Assembly: GCF_001442805.1 (NCBI RefSeq)
Contig: NZ_CP011131.1
Coordinates: 5,642,001 to 5,706,000 of the forward strand
Reading direction: 5' to 3'
Length of the DNA: 64,000 nucleotides
Source of the DNA: Lysobacter gummosus
Lineage (GTDB): Bacteria; Pseudomonadota; Gammaproteobacteria; Xanthomonadales; Xanthomonadaceae
Positions 1-7,787 of the stretch are shown here, one piece after another (within the stretch, counting starts at the first letter, position 1; each line of letters begins with the position of its first letter). The notes below the pieces were generated by a model. That model was not told the DNA's origin, did not search any database, and saw nothing but the letters and a program-made list of their open reading frames with translations. Made by a program: the position numbers and the translations under genes.

Positions 1-173
1 TCTACGATGTCGCCGTGCTGCAGGCCGGCGAAGGCAGCTACATCGACGCCAACATGGGCCATGCCTATGTGCTCGGCGACGGCTGCACGGCGGCGAGCGT
101 GTTGGCGGTATGCGCCGCGGGCGACGACGAAGATCTGTTGGCGACGCTGCTGGCCCACCAGGACGAAGGCTGA
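1..173 (+). CDS. C-terminal end of a cupin-domain transcriptional regulator (5' truncated by window edge)
   Basis: An open frame enters from the left edge (first complete codon at position 3) and stops at 171-173, giving 56 residues. It reads as the last strands of a small beta-barrel, with a Met-Gly-His-Ala-Tyr segment followed about 16 residues later by Val-Leu-Ala-Val-Cys. The same two segments close the XRE-cupin regulator at 58569-59279, so this is probably the sensor-domain end of a paralogous regulator. The N-terminal DNA-binding half lies outside the window and is inferred only. It is followed on the same strand by the candidate structured RNA. Confidence 0.6.
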   Translation, partial: YDVAVLQAGEGSYIDANMGHAYVLGDGCTAASVLAVCAAGDDEDLLATLLAHQDEG

Positions 174-269
174 GCGCCCCCGCATCGCCTTGGCTGCACT
201 GCCGTCGATCGGCCGACGTCCGCCATGGCGTTATTGAAGCGCGCGCACTCTGTTGAAATTTTCCAATTA

Positions 270-477
270 GAGAATACACTCCAGCCAGGACGCCGCTTCG
301 GTTTCCGGGCTCGCGTAGCCCTGCCTCTCTCTCCGTCGAGGCAGTCGATGGCGCACGACACGCGCAATCGAGCGTTCCGCGCCGCACACAAAGGCCTGCC
401 CCGATCCGGACAGGCTCGGGATTCATGCTGGAGTGCCTGTAGTTAGCGGTCCCGGCTCGCACCGGGGCCGTTTTTTT
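270..477 (+). ncRNA. Candidate orphan structured small RNA with its own terminator
   Basis: This gap has no credible protein but a dense set of perfect helices. A 9-bp long-range pair, CACTCCAGC (277-285) with GCTGGAGTG (427-435), encloses hairpins 307-311/317-321, CTGCCTC/GAGGCAG (321-327/338-344) and 345-354/362-371 (one mismatch). Two overlapping pairings, 394-398/411-415 and 400-404/416-420, form either a pseudoknot or a switch. A GC-rich hairpin at 447-470 with seven T residues (471-477) ends the unit as an intrinsic terminator. The upstream side is AT-rich, with TTGAAG (234) and TTGAAA (253) as possible -35 boxes; the 5' end near 270 is a guess. The RNA points toward the convergent ung gene, so it is not a leader. 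I do not recognise the family. Confidence 0.5.
447..477 (+). terminator. Rho-independent terminator of the candidate small RNA
   Basis: CGGTCCCGG pairs with CCGGGGCCG across a 6-nt loop (one G-U pair) and is followed immediately by TTTTTTT. The T-run lies only on the plus strand. The hairpin abuts the stop codon of the convergent ung gene. Confidence 0.75.
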
Positions 478-1180
478 ACAGTTCGCTGCGCGGCGGCAAG
501 GTCCAGTCGATCGGCGCCTCGCCGCGGCGCGAGAGGTAGTCGTTCGCGGCGGAGAAATGCCCGCAGCCGATAAAGCCGCGATGCGCCGACAGCGGCGAGG
601 GGTGCGGAGCCTTGAGCACGCGATGACGGCCGGCGTCGATGACCTTGCCCTTGGCCTGGGCGTAGCTGCCCCACAGCAGGAACACCAGGCCTTCGCGCTC
701 GCGGTTGAGCACGTCCACGACGTGGTCGGTGAACCCTTCCCAGCCCTTGCCCTGATGCGCGCCGGCGCGGCCTTCCTCGACGGTGAGCACGGCGTTGAGC
801 AGCAGCACGCCGCGATGCGCCCACGGCATCAGATAACCGTGATCGGGCCGGGCGATGCCGAGATCGCGATGGATCTCCTTGAAGATATTGTCCAGCGACG
901 GCGGCACCGGCACGCCGGGTTGCACCGAAAAGCACAGACCGTGGGCCTGGCCGGCGCCGTGGTACGGGTCCTGACCCAGGATCACGACCTTCACCTGATC
1001 GAACGGCGTGGCGTCGAAAGCGGAAAAGATCTGCGGCCCCGGCGGGAAAATCCGCGCCCCGGCGGCTTTGCGCTCGCGCAGGAAGCGCGACAGCGCAAGC
1101 ATGTCCTCGCGCCCGAACCAGTCGCCGACGTGCTGCTTCCACGACGGCTCCAGCTTGATGTCGCGGTCGCCGTCGCTCAT
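476..1180 (-). CDS. ung: Uracil-DNA glycosylase
   Basis: This enzyme removes uracil from DNA as the first step of base-excision repair. The 234-residue product has the usual family-1 length. The water-activating motif Gly-Gln-Asp-Pro-Tyr-His-Gly is at about residues 69-75 (catalytic Asp71), and the minor-groove loop [10 protein letters not shown] is near residue 192. Its ATG overlaps the stop of the upstream response-regulator gene by 4 nt (ATGA), so the two are probably translationally coupled. Identification is certain. Confidence 0.97.
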   Translation of the reverse strand: MSDGDRDIKLEPSWKQHVGDWFGREDMLALSRFLRERKAAGARIFPPGPQIFSAFDATPFDQVKVVILGQDPYHGAGQAHGLCFSVQPGVPVPPSLDNIFKEIHRDLGIARPDHGYLMPWAHRGVLLLNAVLTVEEGRAGAHQGKGWEGFTDHVVDVLNREREGLVFLLWGSYAQAKGKVIDAGRHRVLKAPHPSPLSAHRGFIGCGHFSAANDYLSRRGEAPIDWTLPPRSEL

Positions 1181-2037
1181 GCCGGCACCGCCGCGCCGGC
1201 GGGTTCGACCAGCCGCGACAGGCGCAGTTGGAACAAGGTCTTGGTCACCAGCAGGCGCTCTTCGATCGGCTTGAGCACCAGATCGTTGGCGCCGGCGCGC
1301 AGCAATTCGCTCTGGTTGTCGCGATTGGCGTCGCCGGTCATCACCAACACCGGCAGACGGCGCTTGCCGTAAGCGAAGTCGTTACGCAGTCGAGCGAGCA
1401 GATCCTTGCCGCCCAACTCGCCCTTCAAATAAACGTCGGTCAGCACCAGATCCGCGCCCGCGTCGCCGCCGTCGCGTCCGCCGGCGCGATGCGCCTCCAG
1501 ATGCTCCAGCGCTTCTTCCACGCCGATGAAGTGCAGTACCTGCAGCGAGTGGCGTTCGAGCATGCGCTTGGTCGCGACCGCGACCACGCGGCTGTCCTCG
1601 ACGTAGAGCACGCGCGCGCCCGGGATCGATTGCGGCTGGACGTAGCCGCGAATGAATTCGGCCAGGGCGGCGGTGCCCAGGGATTTGTCGAAGTAGTCGG
1701 TGACGTCTTCGGTGAAGCGGCGCGCTTCCAGATGCGCCTGGGCGTCGCCGGATACCACGATCACCGGCACGTAGGCCTGGCTCGCCGCTTCGCGCACCGC
1801 GCGCGCCAGGGCGATGCCGTCGCCGTCGGGCAACACCAGGGCGGTGGTGACCAGATCCACTTCGCCGTGATCGAGCGCGACCTTGGCCTCGACGATGCTG
1901 CCGCACTGGACGATGCGCACGTTGGGCAACTCGCGCAGCAGCACGTCGGCGATGAGCTTGCGCACCATCCGGGAGCCGTCGACCACCATCACCCGCGGCG
2001 CGGTGTTGTCGAAATGTCGCAGATTCTGGCTTTGCAT
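1177..2037 (-). CDS. Tandem-receiver response regulator without output domain
   Basis: The 286-residue protein consists of two CheY-like receiver domains (about residues 14-135 and 140-275) and no DNA-binding or enzymatic domain. In the first receiver the aspartate expected after the third beta strand is Ala66 (context Asp-Leu-Val-Thr-Thr-Ala-Leu), so it should not be phosphorylatable. The second keeps the acceptor Asp (Leu-Thr-Asp-Val) and the Lys-Pro dipeptide (Leu-Lys-Pro-Ile). It is probably a diguanylate-signalling or chemotaxis-type adaptor or phosphate sink, though its partner is unknown. It is the first gene of an operon with ung; no kinase gene lies nearby. Confidence 0.85.
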   Translation of the reverse strand: MQSQNLRHFDNTAPRVMVVDGSRMVRKLIADVLLRELPNVRIVQCGSIVEAKVALDHGEVDLVTTALVLPDGDGIALARAVREAASQAYVPVIVVSGDAQAHLEARRFTEDVTDYFDKSLGTAALAEFIRGYVQPQSIPGARVLYVEDSRVVAVATKRMLERHSLQVLHFIGVEEALEHLEAHRAGGRDGGDAGADLVLTDVYLKGELGGKDLLARLRNDFAYGKRRLPVLVMTGDANRDNQSELLRAGANDLVLKPIEERLLVTKTLFQLRLSRLVEPAGAAVPA

Positions 2038-2271
2038 ACGGGGACAGTACCGTCTCGGCGACGCGTAACCGGCGGCGCTACGCGCCGGCGCGGAACGGAG
2101 TGCGGGTCATGCGGGGGATTCAGATTCTAGGCGCAAGCGGGGTCGGATTCCGAGCCTTGCGCAGCATCATGGCAACCGTGTGTCGGCCGGAGCGCCCTTG
2201 TGTCGAGTTGCGGCACGCGGGCGGGCGTCGCAGGGCGGGCTTTGTGAAGACGGCCTTTAGTGGGGTTGCTG
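2038..2271. other. Intergenic region upstream of the response-regulator operon
   Basis: This holds the 5' region of the response-regulator/ung operon. No small gene or clear promoter hexamers could be supported. The palindromic repeat element follows directly on the ftsX side. Confidence 0.5.
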
Positions 2272-2369
2272 TTGTGGGAGGGGCTTGAGCCCCGATGCTT
2301 TTCGCTCAGGTCGCTTGGCAGTCTGTCGCGATCGGATCGAAAAGCATCGGGGCTGAAGTCCCTCCCATA
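2272..2369. repeat. REP-like palindromic element
   Basis: A long imperfect palindrome: GGGAGGGGCTTGAGCCCCGA followed by TGCTTTT on the left is mirrored by AAAAGCATCGGGG and a GTCCCTCCC-type end on the right, with about 35 bp between the arms. The core GGGGCTnnAGCCCC recurs near 15.0, 28.3 and 32.6 kb, with a related form at 41.8 kb, always between genes. At this site it lies beyond the 3' end of ftsX. Confidence 0.7.
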
Positions 2370-2396
2370 AAAGCCTTCACCCCACCAAAGCCGCGA

Positions 2397-3374
2397 TCAG
2401 CCCTGCCCGGCCCGGCTCTGGCGCAGGTAATGCCCGGTCACCAGCCCGGCGCCGAGCCAGCCCAACGCCGCCGAGCCGGCCAGGATCTGCGCGGCCTGCA
2501 GCAGATCGAAGCCCTGCAATTCGAAATGGCTGCCGTAACTGGCCGCCAGCGCGGTCAGCGGTTCGCGCAGGGTGTGGTCGGCCGCGGTCAGCAGGGCCAG
2601 CGCGACGGTGCCGGCGGCCAGGCCGTAGCAGGCGCCCAGGTACAGGAACGGCCGGCGGATGAAACCATCGGTGGCGCCGAGCAGTTGCAACACGCCGATT
2701 TCCTCGCGCCTGGACTGAATGTCCAGGCGCACGGTGTTGCCGACCACCAGCAGCGCGCCCAGGCCCAGCATCACCGCCAGCACCCAGGCCAGGCGCGAGC
2801 CGAAGCGCAGCCAGCCGTCCAGGCGTTGGCGCCAGCCGGCGTCGTGCTGGACCACGTCGGCCTCGGCCAGTTCGCCCAGCGATTGCGCCAAGATCAGTTC
2901 GTCGCCCTTGGGCGTCACCACCAGCAGGCTCGGCAGCGGATTGCCTTCGATCGCCGACAAGCTCTCGCCCAGGCCGCTCTTTTCGCGCAGATCGGCCAGG
3001 CCCTGTTCGGGCGTGCGCAGTTCGACCCCGCCCACTTCCGGCCGCGCGCGCAGCTCGTCGGCCAGCGCGCGGGCGCGATCGAGTTTGACTTCGGGCTTGA
3101 GGAACACGCTGATCTGCCGCGAACGCTGCACATCGCCGGCGAAACGCTCGACGTTGTTCAAACTCGCCCACAGCCCCAGCGGCAGCGCCAGCGCCACCGC
3201 CATCACGCCGATGGTCAGCAAGGTCGCCCACGGCTTGCGCAGCAAGCGGCCGAGGCTGGCGACCAGACTGTAAAGATGATGGTCCAGCCAGGCGCCCAGG
3301 CGCGATTGCGATGCCGATTCGACGGCGGCCTCGGGCTCGCGTTCGGACGGGCCGATCCCTGCGTTGCTGCTCAT
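2397..3374 (-). CDS. ftsX: Cell-division protein FtsX (ABC-type membrane subunit)
   Basis: FtsX is the inner-membrane partner of the FtsE ATPase; at the septum the complex activates amidases that split the peptidoglycan. The 325-residue product has a cytoplasmic N-terminus, a first membrane helix at about 50-70, a periplasmic domain to about 195, then three more helices, the usual FtsX arrangement. The Ser-Arg-Arg-Glu-Glu-Ile-Gly-Val-Leu-Gln-Leu-Leu-Gly-Ala segment is the coupling region typical of FtsX/MacB permeases. Its start overlaps the ftsE stop by 4 nt (ATGA). Confidence 0.96.
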   Translation of the reverse strand: MSSNAGIGPSEREPEAAVESASQSRLGAWLDHHLYSLVASLGRLLRKPWATLLTIGVMAVALALPLGLWASLNNVERFAGDVQRSRQISVFLKPEVKLDRARALADELRARPEVGGVELRTPEQGLADLREKSGLGESLSAIEGNPLPSLLVVTPKGDELILAQSLGELAEADVVQHDAGWRQRLDGWLRFGSRLAWVLAVMLGLGALLVVGNTVRLDIQSRREEIGVLQLLGATDGFIRRPFLYLGACYGLAAGTVALALLTAADHTLREPLTALAASYGSHFELQGFDLLQAAQILAGSAALGWLGAGLVTGHYLRQSRAGQG

Positions 3375-4057
3375 TCGGCCAGATCCTCCGGAGCGATGTC
3401 GTCCACCAGGCGGCCCTGATTCAACACCAGCACCCGTTTCTTCATGCGTTTGACCAGGGCCAGATCGTGGCTGGCGACCAGCACGCTGGTGCCGCGCTCG
3501 GGCAGCGACTGGAACAGGGCCATGATCTCGGCCGACAGGGTCGGGTCGAGGTTGCCGGTGGGTTCGTCGGCGACCAGCAGACGCGGCTCGCCGATGATCG
3601 CCCGGGCGATGCCGACGCGTTGCTGCTCGCCCGCCGACAACTCGCCCGGCAGCGCCGAAGCGCGCGCTCCCAGGCCGACCTTGTCCAGGGTGGTGCGCAC
3701 GCGCCGGCCGATGTCGTTGCGGCGCAGGCCGCGCAGCAACAGCGGCAGGGCCACGTTGTCGGCGACGCTGCGATCGGCCAGCAGACGGTGATCCTGGAAC
3801 ACCACGCCGACCTCGCGCCGATGCAGCGCCACCCGCCGCCCGCCCACCTTGAGCAGGTTGCGTTCGCCGAACAGCACCGCGCCGCGGCTGGGCCGCTCGC
3901 TGAGATGAATGAGTTTGAGCAGCGTGCTCTTGCCGGCGCCGGAGTGGCCGGTGACGAACAACATCTCGCCCGGCGCCACTTCGAAGCTGACTTCGCTCAG
4001 GGCCTCGTGGCCGCTGCTGTAGCGTTTGCTGACGTTGTCGAAGCGCAATACGGTCAT
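3371..4057 (-). CDS. ftsE: Cell-division ATP-binding protein FtsE
   Basis: This is the cytoplasmic ATPase of the FtsEX complex. The 228-residue protein has Walker A Gly-His-Ser-Gly-Ala-Gly-Lys-Ser at about residues 37-44, the ABC signature Leu-Ser-Ala-Gly-Glu-Gln-Gln, Walker B Leu-Leu-Val-Ala-Asp-Glu-Pro-Thr-Gly-Asn-Leu-Asp and the switch His. The start was set at Met-Thr-Val-Leu-Arg-Phe, which matches the family N-terminus. The reading frame stays open 39 nt further upstream (to 4096), but neither start has a convincing ribosome-binding site. Confidence 0.95.
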   Translation of the reverse strand: MTVLRFDNVSKRYSSGHEALSEVSFEVAPGEMLFVTGHSGAGKSTLLKLIHLSERPSRGAVLFGERNLLKVGGRRVALHRREVGVVFQDHRLLADRSVADNVALPLLLRGLRRNDIGRRVRTTLDKVGLGARASALPGELSAGEQQRVGIARAIIGEPRLLVADEPTGNLDPTLSAEIMALFQSLPERGTSVLVASHDLALVKRMKKRVLVLNQGRLVDDIAPEDLAE

Positions 4058-4351
4058 GGAGGAAGTATCGCAGAGCGAATCACCGGAAATCATCACGTTT
4101 CGGCACGCGGGTTTGGCCTATGTTCGCGCTGCGGTCGTCGCGCCCACGCGGACGCGCTTCGACGACAACGATCGGCCCGCCCTCGGACAGACCATGATCC
4201 GGGCGTTCCCAGGCCGGCACCGCAGCACGGCCGCAGCCTGCCCGCGCGCGATCGCGCGGCGCTTTATTTCGCTTCAAGTCCGACATCGGAAGTGAATGCC
4301 CCGCGCCCATCCGGGCCGCGGGGATCGACTGTCTTCTATGGAGCCGGACTC

Positions 4352-4789
4352 ATGCACACGATCAAGACCTCGCTGGTTCTCAGCGGCCTGCTGGCCGCCG
4401 GCCTGTACGCGCAAGCCGCCCAGGCCGATCAGTACGACCCGCCGATCAACGTCGCCACCCTGGCCTGCCCGGCCGGATCGACCGGTTACGGCAACGCCCG
4501 TTTCATCGTGTTTCCCTCGTTCGGCAGCGCGCCGCCGAACTGGCGCCTGACCATCTGGTGCAGCGCCGCCGGCAGCGGCCGTCGCGGCCATTTCGAGCCG
4601 GGAACGAGCGGCGTGTTCACGACCTGGCCGTATGCCGGCGGCGCATTCGGCGTCGGCTGGCCGGCGTCGCCGGCGTACGGCAATCAGTATCAGTCGCTGG
4701 ATATCGACATCGACGGCGATCTGGACGTGTTCCAGTTGGTGGAGACCTCGGCCAATACTTGGTCGGTGTTTCTCAGCCGGCAGCAGTAA
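4352..4789 (+). CDS. Small secreted protein of unknown function
   Basis: The 145-residue product begins with a standard Sec signal peptide (basic start, hydrophobic core, Ala-Gln-Ala before Asp-Gln-Tyr), so the mature form is about 120 residues. It contains two cysteines (in Leu-Ala-Cys-Pro-Ala-Gly and Ile-Trp-Cys-Ser-Ala) that could form a disulphide, and many aromatic, Gly and Ser residues. An acidic Asp-Ile-Asp-Ile-Asp-Gly-Asp-Leu-Asp stretch near the C-terminus resembles a calcium-binding loop. GGAG lies 8 nt before the ATG. I recognise no family. It stands alone between ftsE and a repeat region. Confidence 0.75.
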   Translation: MHTIKTSLVLSGLLAAGLYAQAAQADQYDPPINVATLACPAGSTGYGNARFIVFPSFGSAPPNWRLTIWCSAAGSGRRGHFEPGTSGVFTTWPYAGGAFGVGWPASPAYGNQYQSLDIDIDGDLDVFQLVETSANTWSVFLSRQQ

Positions 4790-4867
4790 GGGCGATGCGC
4801 GGATGAACGGATTCGTCTGATCCGATCCGCGGATGCTGCGACGTGGGAGTCCAGGGGCTGATGGCCG

Positions 4868-5003
4868 GATGGCGCTGAAGTCACTGGATGTTCGGCTCCG
4901 CCGAAGTAGAGCAGAGCCCGCGTTCGCGGGACCGAAGGCAGATAGGAACGTCGCTGTGCTTTATAGCTCGTCATCCCCGCGAACGCGGGGATCCAGCGAC
5001 GTA
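4868..5003. repeat. Dispersed xanthomonad-type intergenic repeat with inverted cores
   Basis: The segment around 4880-4940 (CTGGATGTTCGGCTCCGCCG onward, ending in a CGCGTTCGCG core) is the reverse complement, with few changes, of 38183-38240. A second palindromic core, CCCCGCGAACGCGGGGAT, lies at 4976-4993. The same two modules occur together near 38.2 kb, so this is a mobile or recombining intergenic repeat, not a gene. Confidence 0.7.
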
Positions 5004-5033
5004 TCGCCAGGCATCAGCCGGCGCGGATACACA

Positions 5034-5106
5034 AAGGCCCGGCCGCAAGCGGCCAGGCCTTGTGGATGAAACCTCCAGGCGAAGCGGCATCACCGCTTCG
5101 CCTGGA
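5034..5106 (-). terminator. Tandem hairpins downstream of rhlB
   Basis: Two strong hairpins follow the rhlB stop. The first is a perfect 13-bp stem, CCAGGCGAAGCGG/CCGCTTCGCCTGG with a 5-nt loop (5076-5106). The second is AAGGCCTGGCCGC/GCGGCCGGGCCTTT on the minus strand (5034-5064), ending in a short T-rich tract. They probably terminate or stabilise the 3' end of the rhlB transcript. Confidence 0.6.
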
Positions 5107-5118
5107 CTCGGCGCCGGG

Positions 5119-6930
5119 TCAGTGCTGAGTGCGCGGCGGACGCGCCACCAGCGACTTGAGCTTGCGGCCGATACGGCCCAGCAGCGACGGCTTGGCTTCG
5201 CCGGCGGCCGGTGCCGAGGCCGGTGCGGCCGGCTTGCTCGCCGCCGGCTTGGCCGACTGCGGCCTCGGCGCGCCAGCGGACGACGGCTTGGCGACGGCGG
5301 CGGACGTTGTAGCGTCCTGGGCCGGATTCGCACCCTCGGCACCTTCGATGCGACGGCCACCGCGACGGCGGCGACGCTTGCGCGGTGCGCGCTCGCCTTC
5401 GGCTGCAGGATTCGCGCCCGGATGAGCGGCATCGGTCACCGCGCCTTCGACCCGCGGCTTGCGCGGCGGACGCGGCGCGGCGGCTTCGGCGCCGGCCACG
5501 TCGGCCGGCTTGGCTGCGCCTTCTTCGCTGCGAGGACGTTCGCGACGCGGCGGCGCGCCATCGCGGCGGCCTTCGCTGCGACCGCCGCTGCGGCCCGCGC
5601 CCGGGCCGCCGGAACGACTGCCGCGGCTGGTCACGCCGCGGCGCGCATCGTCGGCGGCGCGCTGCTCGCGCGCTTCCTTGAAGATCGAACCGATGCTCTC
5701 GTTGTCGTCGTCGCCTTCCTCGCCCGGCGGAATTTCGCGCGGCGTGCGCGGCAGCGCGACCAGCAGCTCGGCATCGACCGGCAGCGTCGGCAGCTTCTGC
5801 TCGATGTAGGCCTCGATGTCCGGCAGGCTCATCGCATAGCGCTCGCAGGCGAAGCTGATCGCGTCGCCCTCGGCGCCCAGGCGCGCGGTGCGGCCGATGC
5901 GGTGCACGTAGTCTTCCGCGTCGAACGGCAGATCGTAGTTGTAGACGTGGCTGACGCCGTCGATGTGCAGGCCGCGCGCGGCCACGTCGGTGGCGACCAG
6001 GATTTCGAGCTGGCCCTTCTGGAACTTGTTGAGCAGCGACTCGCGCTTCTTCTGCGGCACGTCGCCGGACAACACGCCGACGCGGTAACCGCCGCGCTCC
6101 AGCGCGCGCGCCACCCGCTCGACCCAGGCCTTGGTGTTGACGAACACCATCGTGCGCGCACCTTCGCTGCGCGACAGCAGGCCCAGCAGCAGCGGGATCT
6201 TTTCTTCGTCGGCCGGGAAGTACACCTTCTGGCGCACCTTGGCGGCGGTGATGAACTCGGTCTCGACGACGATCTTTTCCGGCTCGTTCATGTGCTCGTA
6301 GGCGAGCTCGAGCACGCGATGGCTCAGCGTCGCCGAGAACAGCAGGGTCTGCCGCTCGGTGCGGATCGGCATGCGCCGCAGCAGGAAGCGGATGTCCTTG
6401 ATGAAGCCCAGGTCGAACATGCGGTCGGCTTCGTCGAGCACGCACATCTCGCAGGCGTGCAGCGATACGACCTTGTGCTGCTTGACGTAGTCGATCAGGC
6501 GGCCGGGCGTGGCGATGATGACGTCGGCGCCCTTCTGCAGCAGCTCGCGCTGCTTGTCGTAATCCACGCCGCCGTAGACCAGGGCGAACTTCAGGCCCAG
6601 GTCGGAACCGAACTTGACCGCGTCCTTATGGATCTGGATGGCCAACTCGCGCGTCGGCGCCAGGATCAGCGCGCGCGGGTCTTCGGGCTTGCGCTCGGCC
6701 AGGGCCGGGCGGGTCAGCAGGCGATTCACCACCGTGACCAGAAAGGCCAGCGTCTTGCCGGTGCCCGTCTGGGCCTGGCCGGCCACATCGCGGCCAGTCA
6801 GCGCGATCGGCAAAGTCAGCGCCTGGATCGGCGTGCAGCGCGAAAACCCGGCGGCCTCAAGGCCAGCCAACAGGCTCGGGTGCAGGTCGAAGGAGGAAAA
6901 CGTAATGTCGGTTAAAGGCTTGTCGCTCAT
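5119..6930 (-). CDS. rhlB: DEAD-box ATP-dependent RNA helicase RhlB
   Basis: An RNA-unwinding ATPase, usually the helicase of the RNA degradosome. The 603-residue protein has the Q motif, motif I Ala-Gln-Thr-Gly-Thr-Gly-Lys-Thr (53-60), Pro-Thr-Arg-Glu-Leu-Ala, the Asp-Glu-Ala-Asp box (166-169), Ser-Ala-Thr (199-201) and His-Arg-Ile-Gly-Arg-Thr-Ala-Arg. A tail of nearly 200 residues rich in Arg, Gly, Ala and Pro follows, probably an RNA- or partner-binding region longer than in enterobacteria. The start Met-Ser-Asp-Lys-Pro-Leu-Thr-Asp fits the family; the frame is open for 231 nt further upstream without a convincing start. It diverges from trxA and rho, a known xanthomonad arrangement. Confidence 0.93.
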   Translation of the reverse strand: MSDKPLTDITFSSFDLHPSLLAGLEAAGFSRCTPIQALTLPIALTGRDVAGQAQTGTGKTLAFLVTVVNRLLTRPALAERKPEDPRALILAPTRELAIQIHKDAVKFGSDLGLKFALVYGGVDYDKQRELLQKGADVIIATPGRLIDYVKQHKVVSLHACEMCVLDEADRMFDLGFIKDIRFLLRRMPIRTERQTLLFSATLSHRVLELAYEHMNEPEKIVVETEFITAAKVRQKVYFPADEEKIPLLLGLLSRSEGARTMVFVNTKAWVERVARALERGGYRVGVLSGDVPQKKRESLLNKFQKGQLEILVATDVAARGLHIDGVSHVYNYDLPFDAEDYVHRIGRTARLGAEGDAISFACERYAMSLPDIEAYIEQKLPTLPVDAELLVALPRTPREIPPGEEGDDDNESIGSIFKEAREQRAADDARRGVTSRGSRSGGPGAGRSGGRSEGRRDGAPPRRERPRSEEGAAKPADVAGAEAAAPRPPRKPRVEGAVTDAAHPGANPAAEGERAPRKRRRRRGGRRIEGAEGANPAQDATTSAAVAKPSSAGAPRPQSAKPAASKPAAPASAPAAGEAKPSLLGRIGRKLKSLVARPPRTQH

Positions 6931-7205
6931 GCGTTTCGGAGATCCGCGCCGGTTCGGCGTCGTAGAGTGTCGCTTGCGTGGGTGGCGTCGGCGAAGCAGA
7001 CTGCCGGGGCCGAGCCGACACCCGTTTTGCATTGGGAAGGCTGGCTCGATGAGGCCGTGGCGCGACACATTCTTTGAGGCCAGGGGCCTTGAAGGAGCCG
7101 CGAAACGCCCCAGTTTAGCGTAAGCCCCGCCCGGCATGGCCTGCCGGGTCGTTCCGTTCAAGATTCGCCCGATCCGTATGGACCGGGCTCCCGCAGGAGA
7201 CCCCC

Positions 7206-7538
7206 GTGAGCGAAAAAGTTCTGCATGCTGGCGATTCCAACTTCGACGCCACCGTGCTGCAGTCGTCCGAACCGGTCCTGGTCGATTTCTGGGCCCCGTG
7301 GTGCGGTCCCTGCAAGGCGATCGGCCCGATCGTGGAGCAGCTCGCCGAGCAGTACGACGGCAAGGCCAAGGTGGTCAAGGTCGATGTGCAGGAATTCCCG
7401 TCGCTGGGCGTTCGCTACAACGTGCGCAGCATCCCCATGTTGTTGATGTTCAAGGACGGCCAGGTCCATTCCAGCCAGCTGGGCGCGCCGCCGAACATCA
7501 AGTCGCTGCTGACCCAGATGATCGACAAGGCCATCTGA
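7206..7538 (+). CDS. trxA: Thioredoxin
   Basis: A cytoplasmic dithiol-disulphide reductant recycled by thioredoxin reductase. The 110-residue product has the Trp-Cys-Gly-Pro-Cys active site at 32-36, the buried Asp (Val-Asp-Phe-Trp) and the cis-Pro loop (Ser-Ile-Pro-Met). The start codon is GTG, preceded by AGGAGA about 6 nt upstream. A perfect palindrome lies just after the gene, between it and rho. Confidence 0.97.
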   Translation: MSEKVLHAGDSNFDATVLQSSEPVLVDFWAPWCGPCKAIGPIVEQLAEQYDGKAKVVKVDVQEFPSLGVRYNVRSIPMLLMFKDGQVHSSQLGAPPNIKSLLTQMIDKAI

Positions 7539-7561
7539 GGCCTGTCACTGGATATGCATGA

Positions 7562-7588
7562 CGCTTGCGCCCGCAGCGGGCGCAAGCG
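7562..7588. terminator. Perfect 13-bp palindrome between trxA and rho
   Basis: CGCTTGCGCCCGC and its exact complement GCGGGCGCAAGCG are separated by one base, 24 bp after the trxA stop. No T-run follows, so it is more likely a transcript-end stabiliser, pause site or Rho-assisted terminator than a full intrinsic terminator. The remaining ~200 nt to the rho start is an untranslated leader in which I see no clear promoter. Confidence 0.5.
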
Positions 7589-7787
7589 CTCCGGGCCTTG
7601 CCCGGCAACGTGAACGGTATAGCCCGGGAAGCTTGCCGCCACGCAGCAGCAGTGCTAGTTTCGCAACACCCGGCGTCGGACTTCGCGTCCCTGCGCCGCA
7701 CCCCGTCTAGCTACTCATCATCAACCCACGTCCCTGACGTCCCGCTCGCCCGATGCGAGCGCTCGCCGCTTAGCGAGGAACCTCCGC

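Noticed and set aside
275..280. TACACT as the -10 box of the candidate structured RNA
   Set aside because: With TTGAAA at 253 it makes a 16-bp-spaced promoter, but transcription would then start after the left arm of the 9-bp closing helix, so at most one of the two readings is right; left unresolved.
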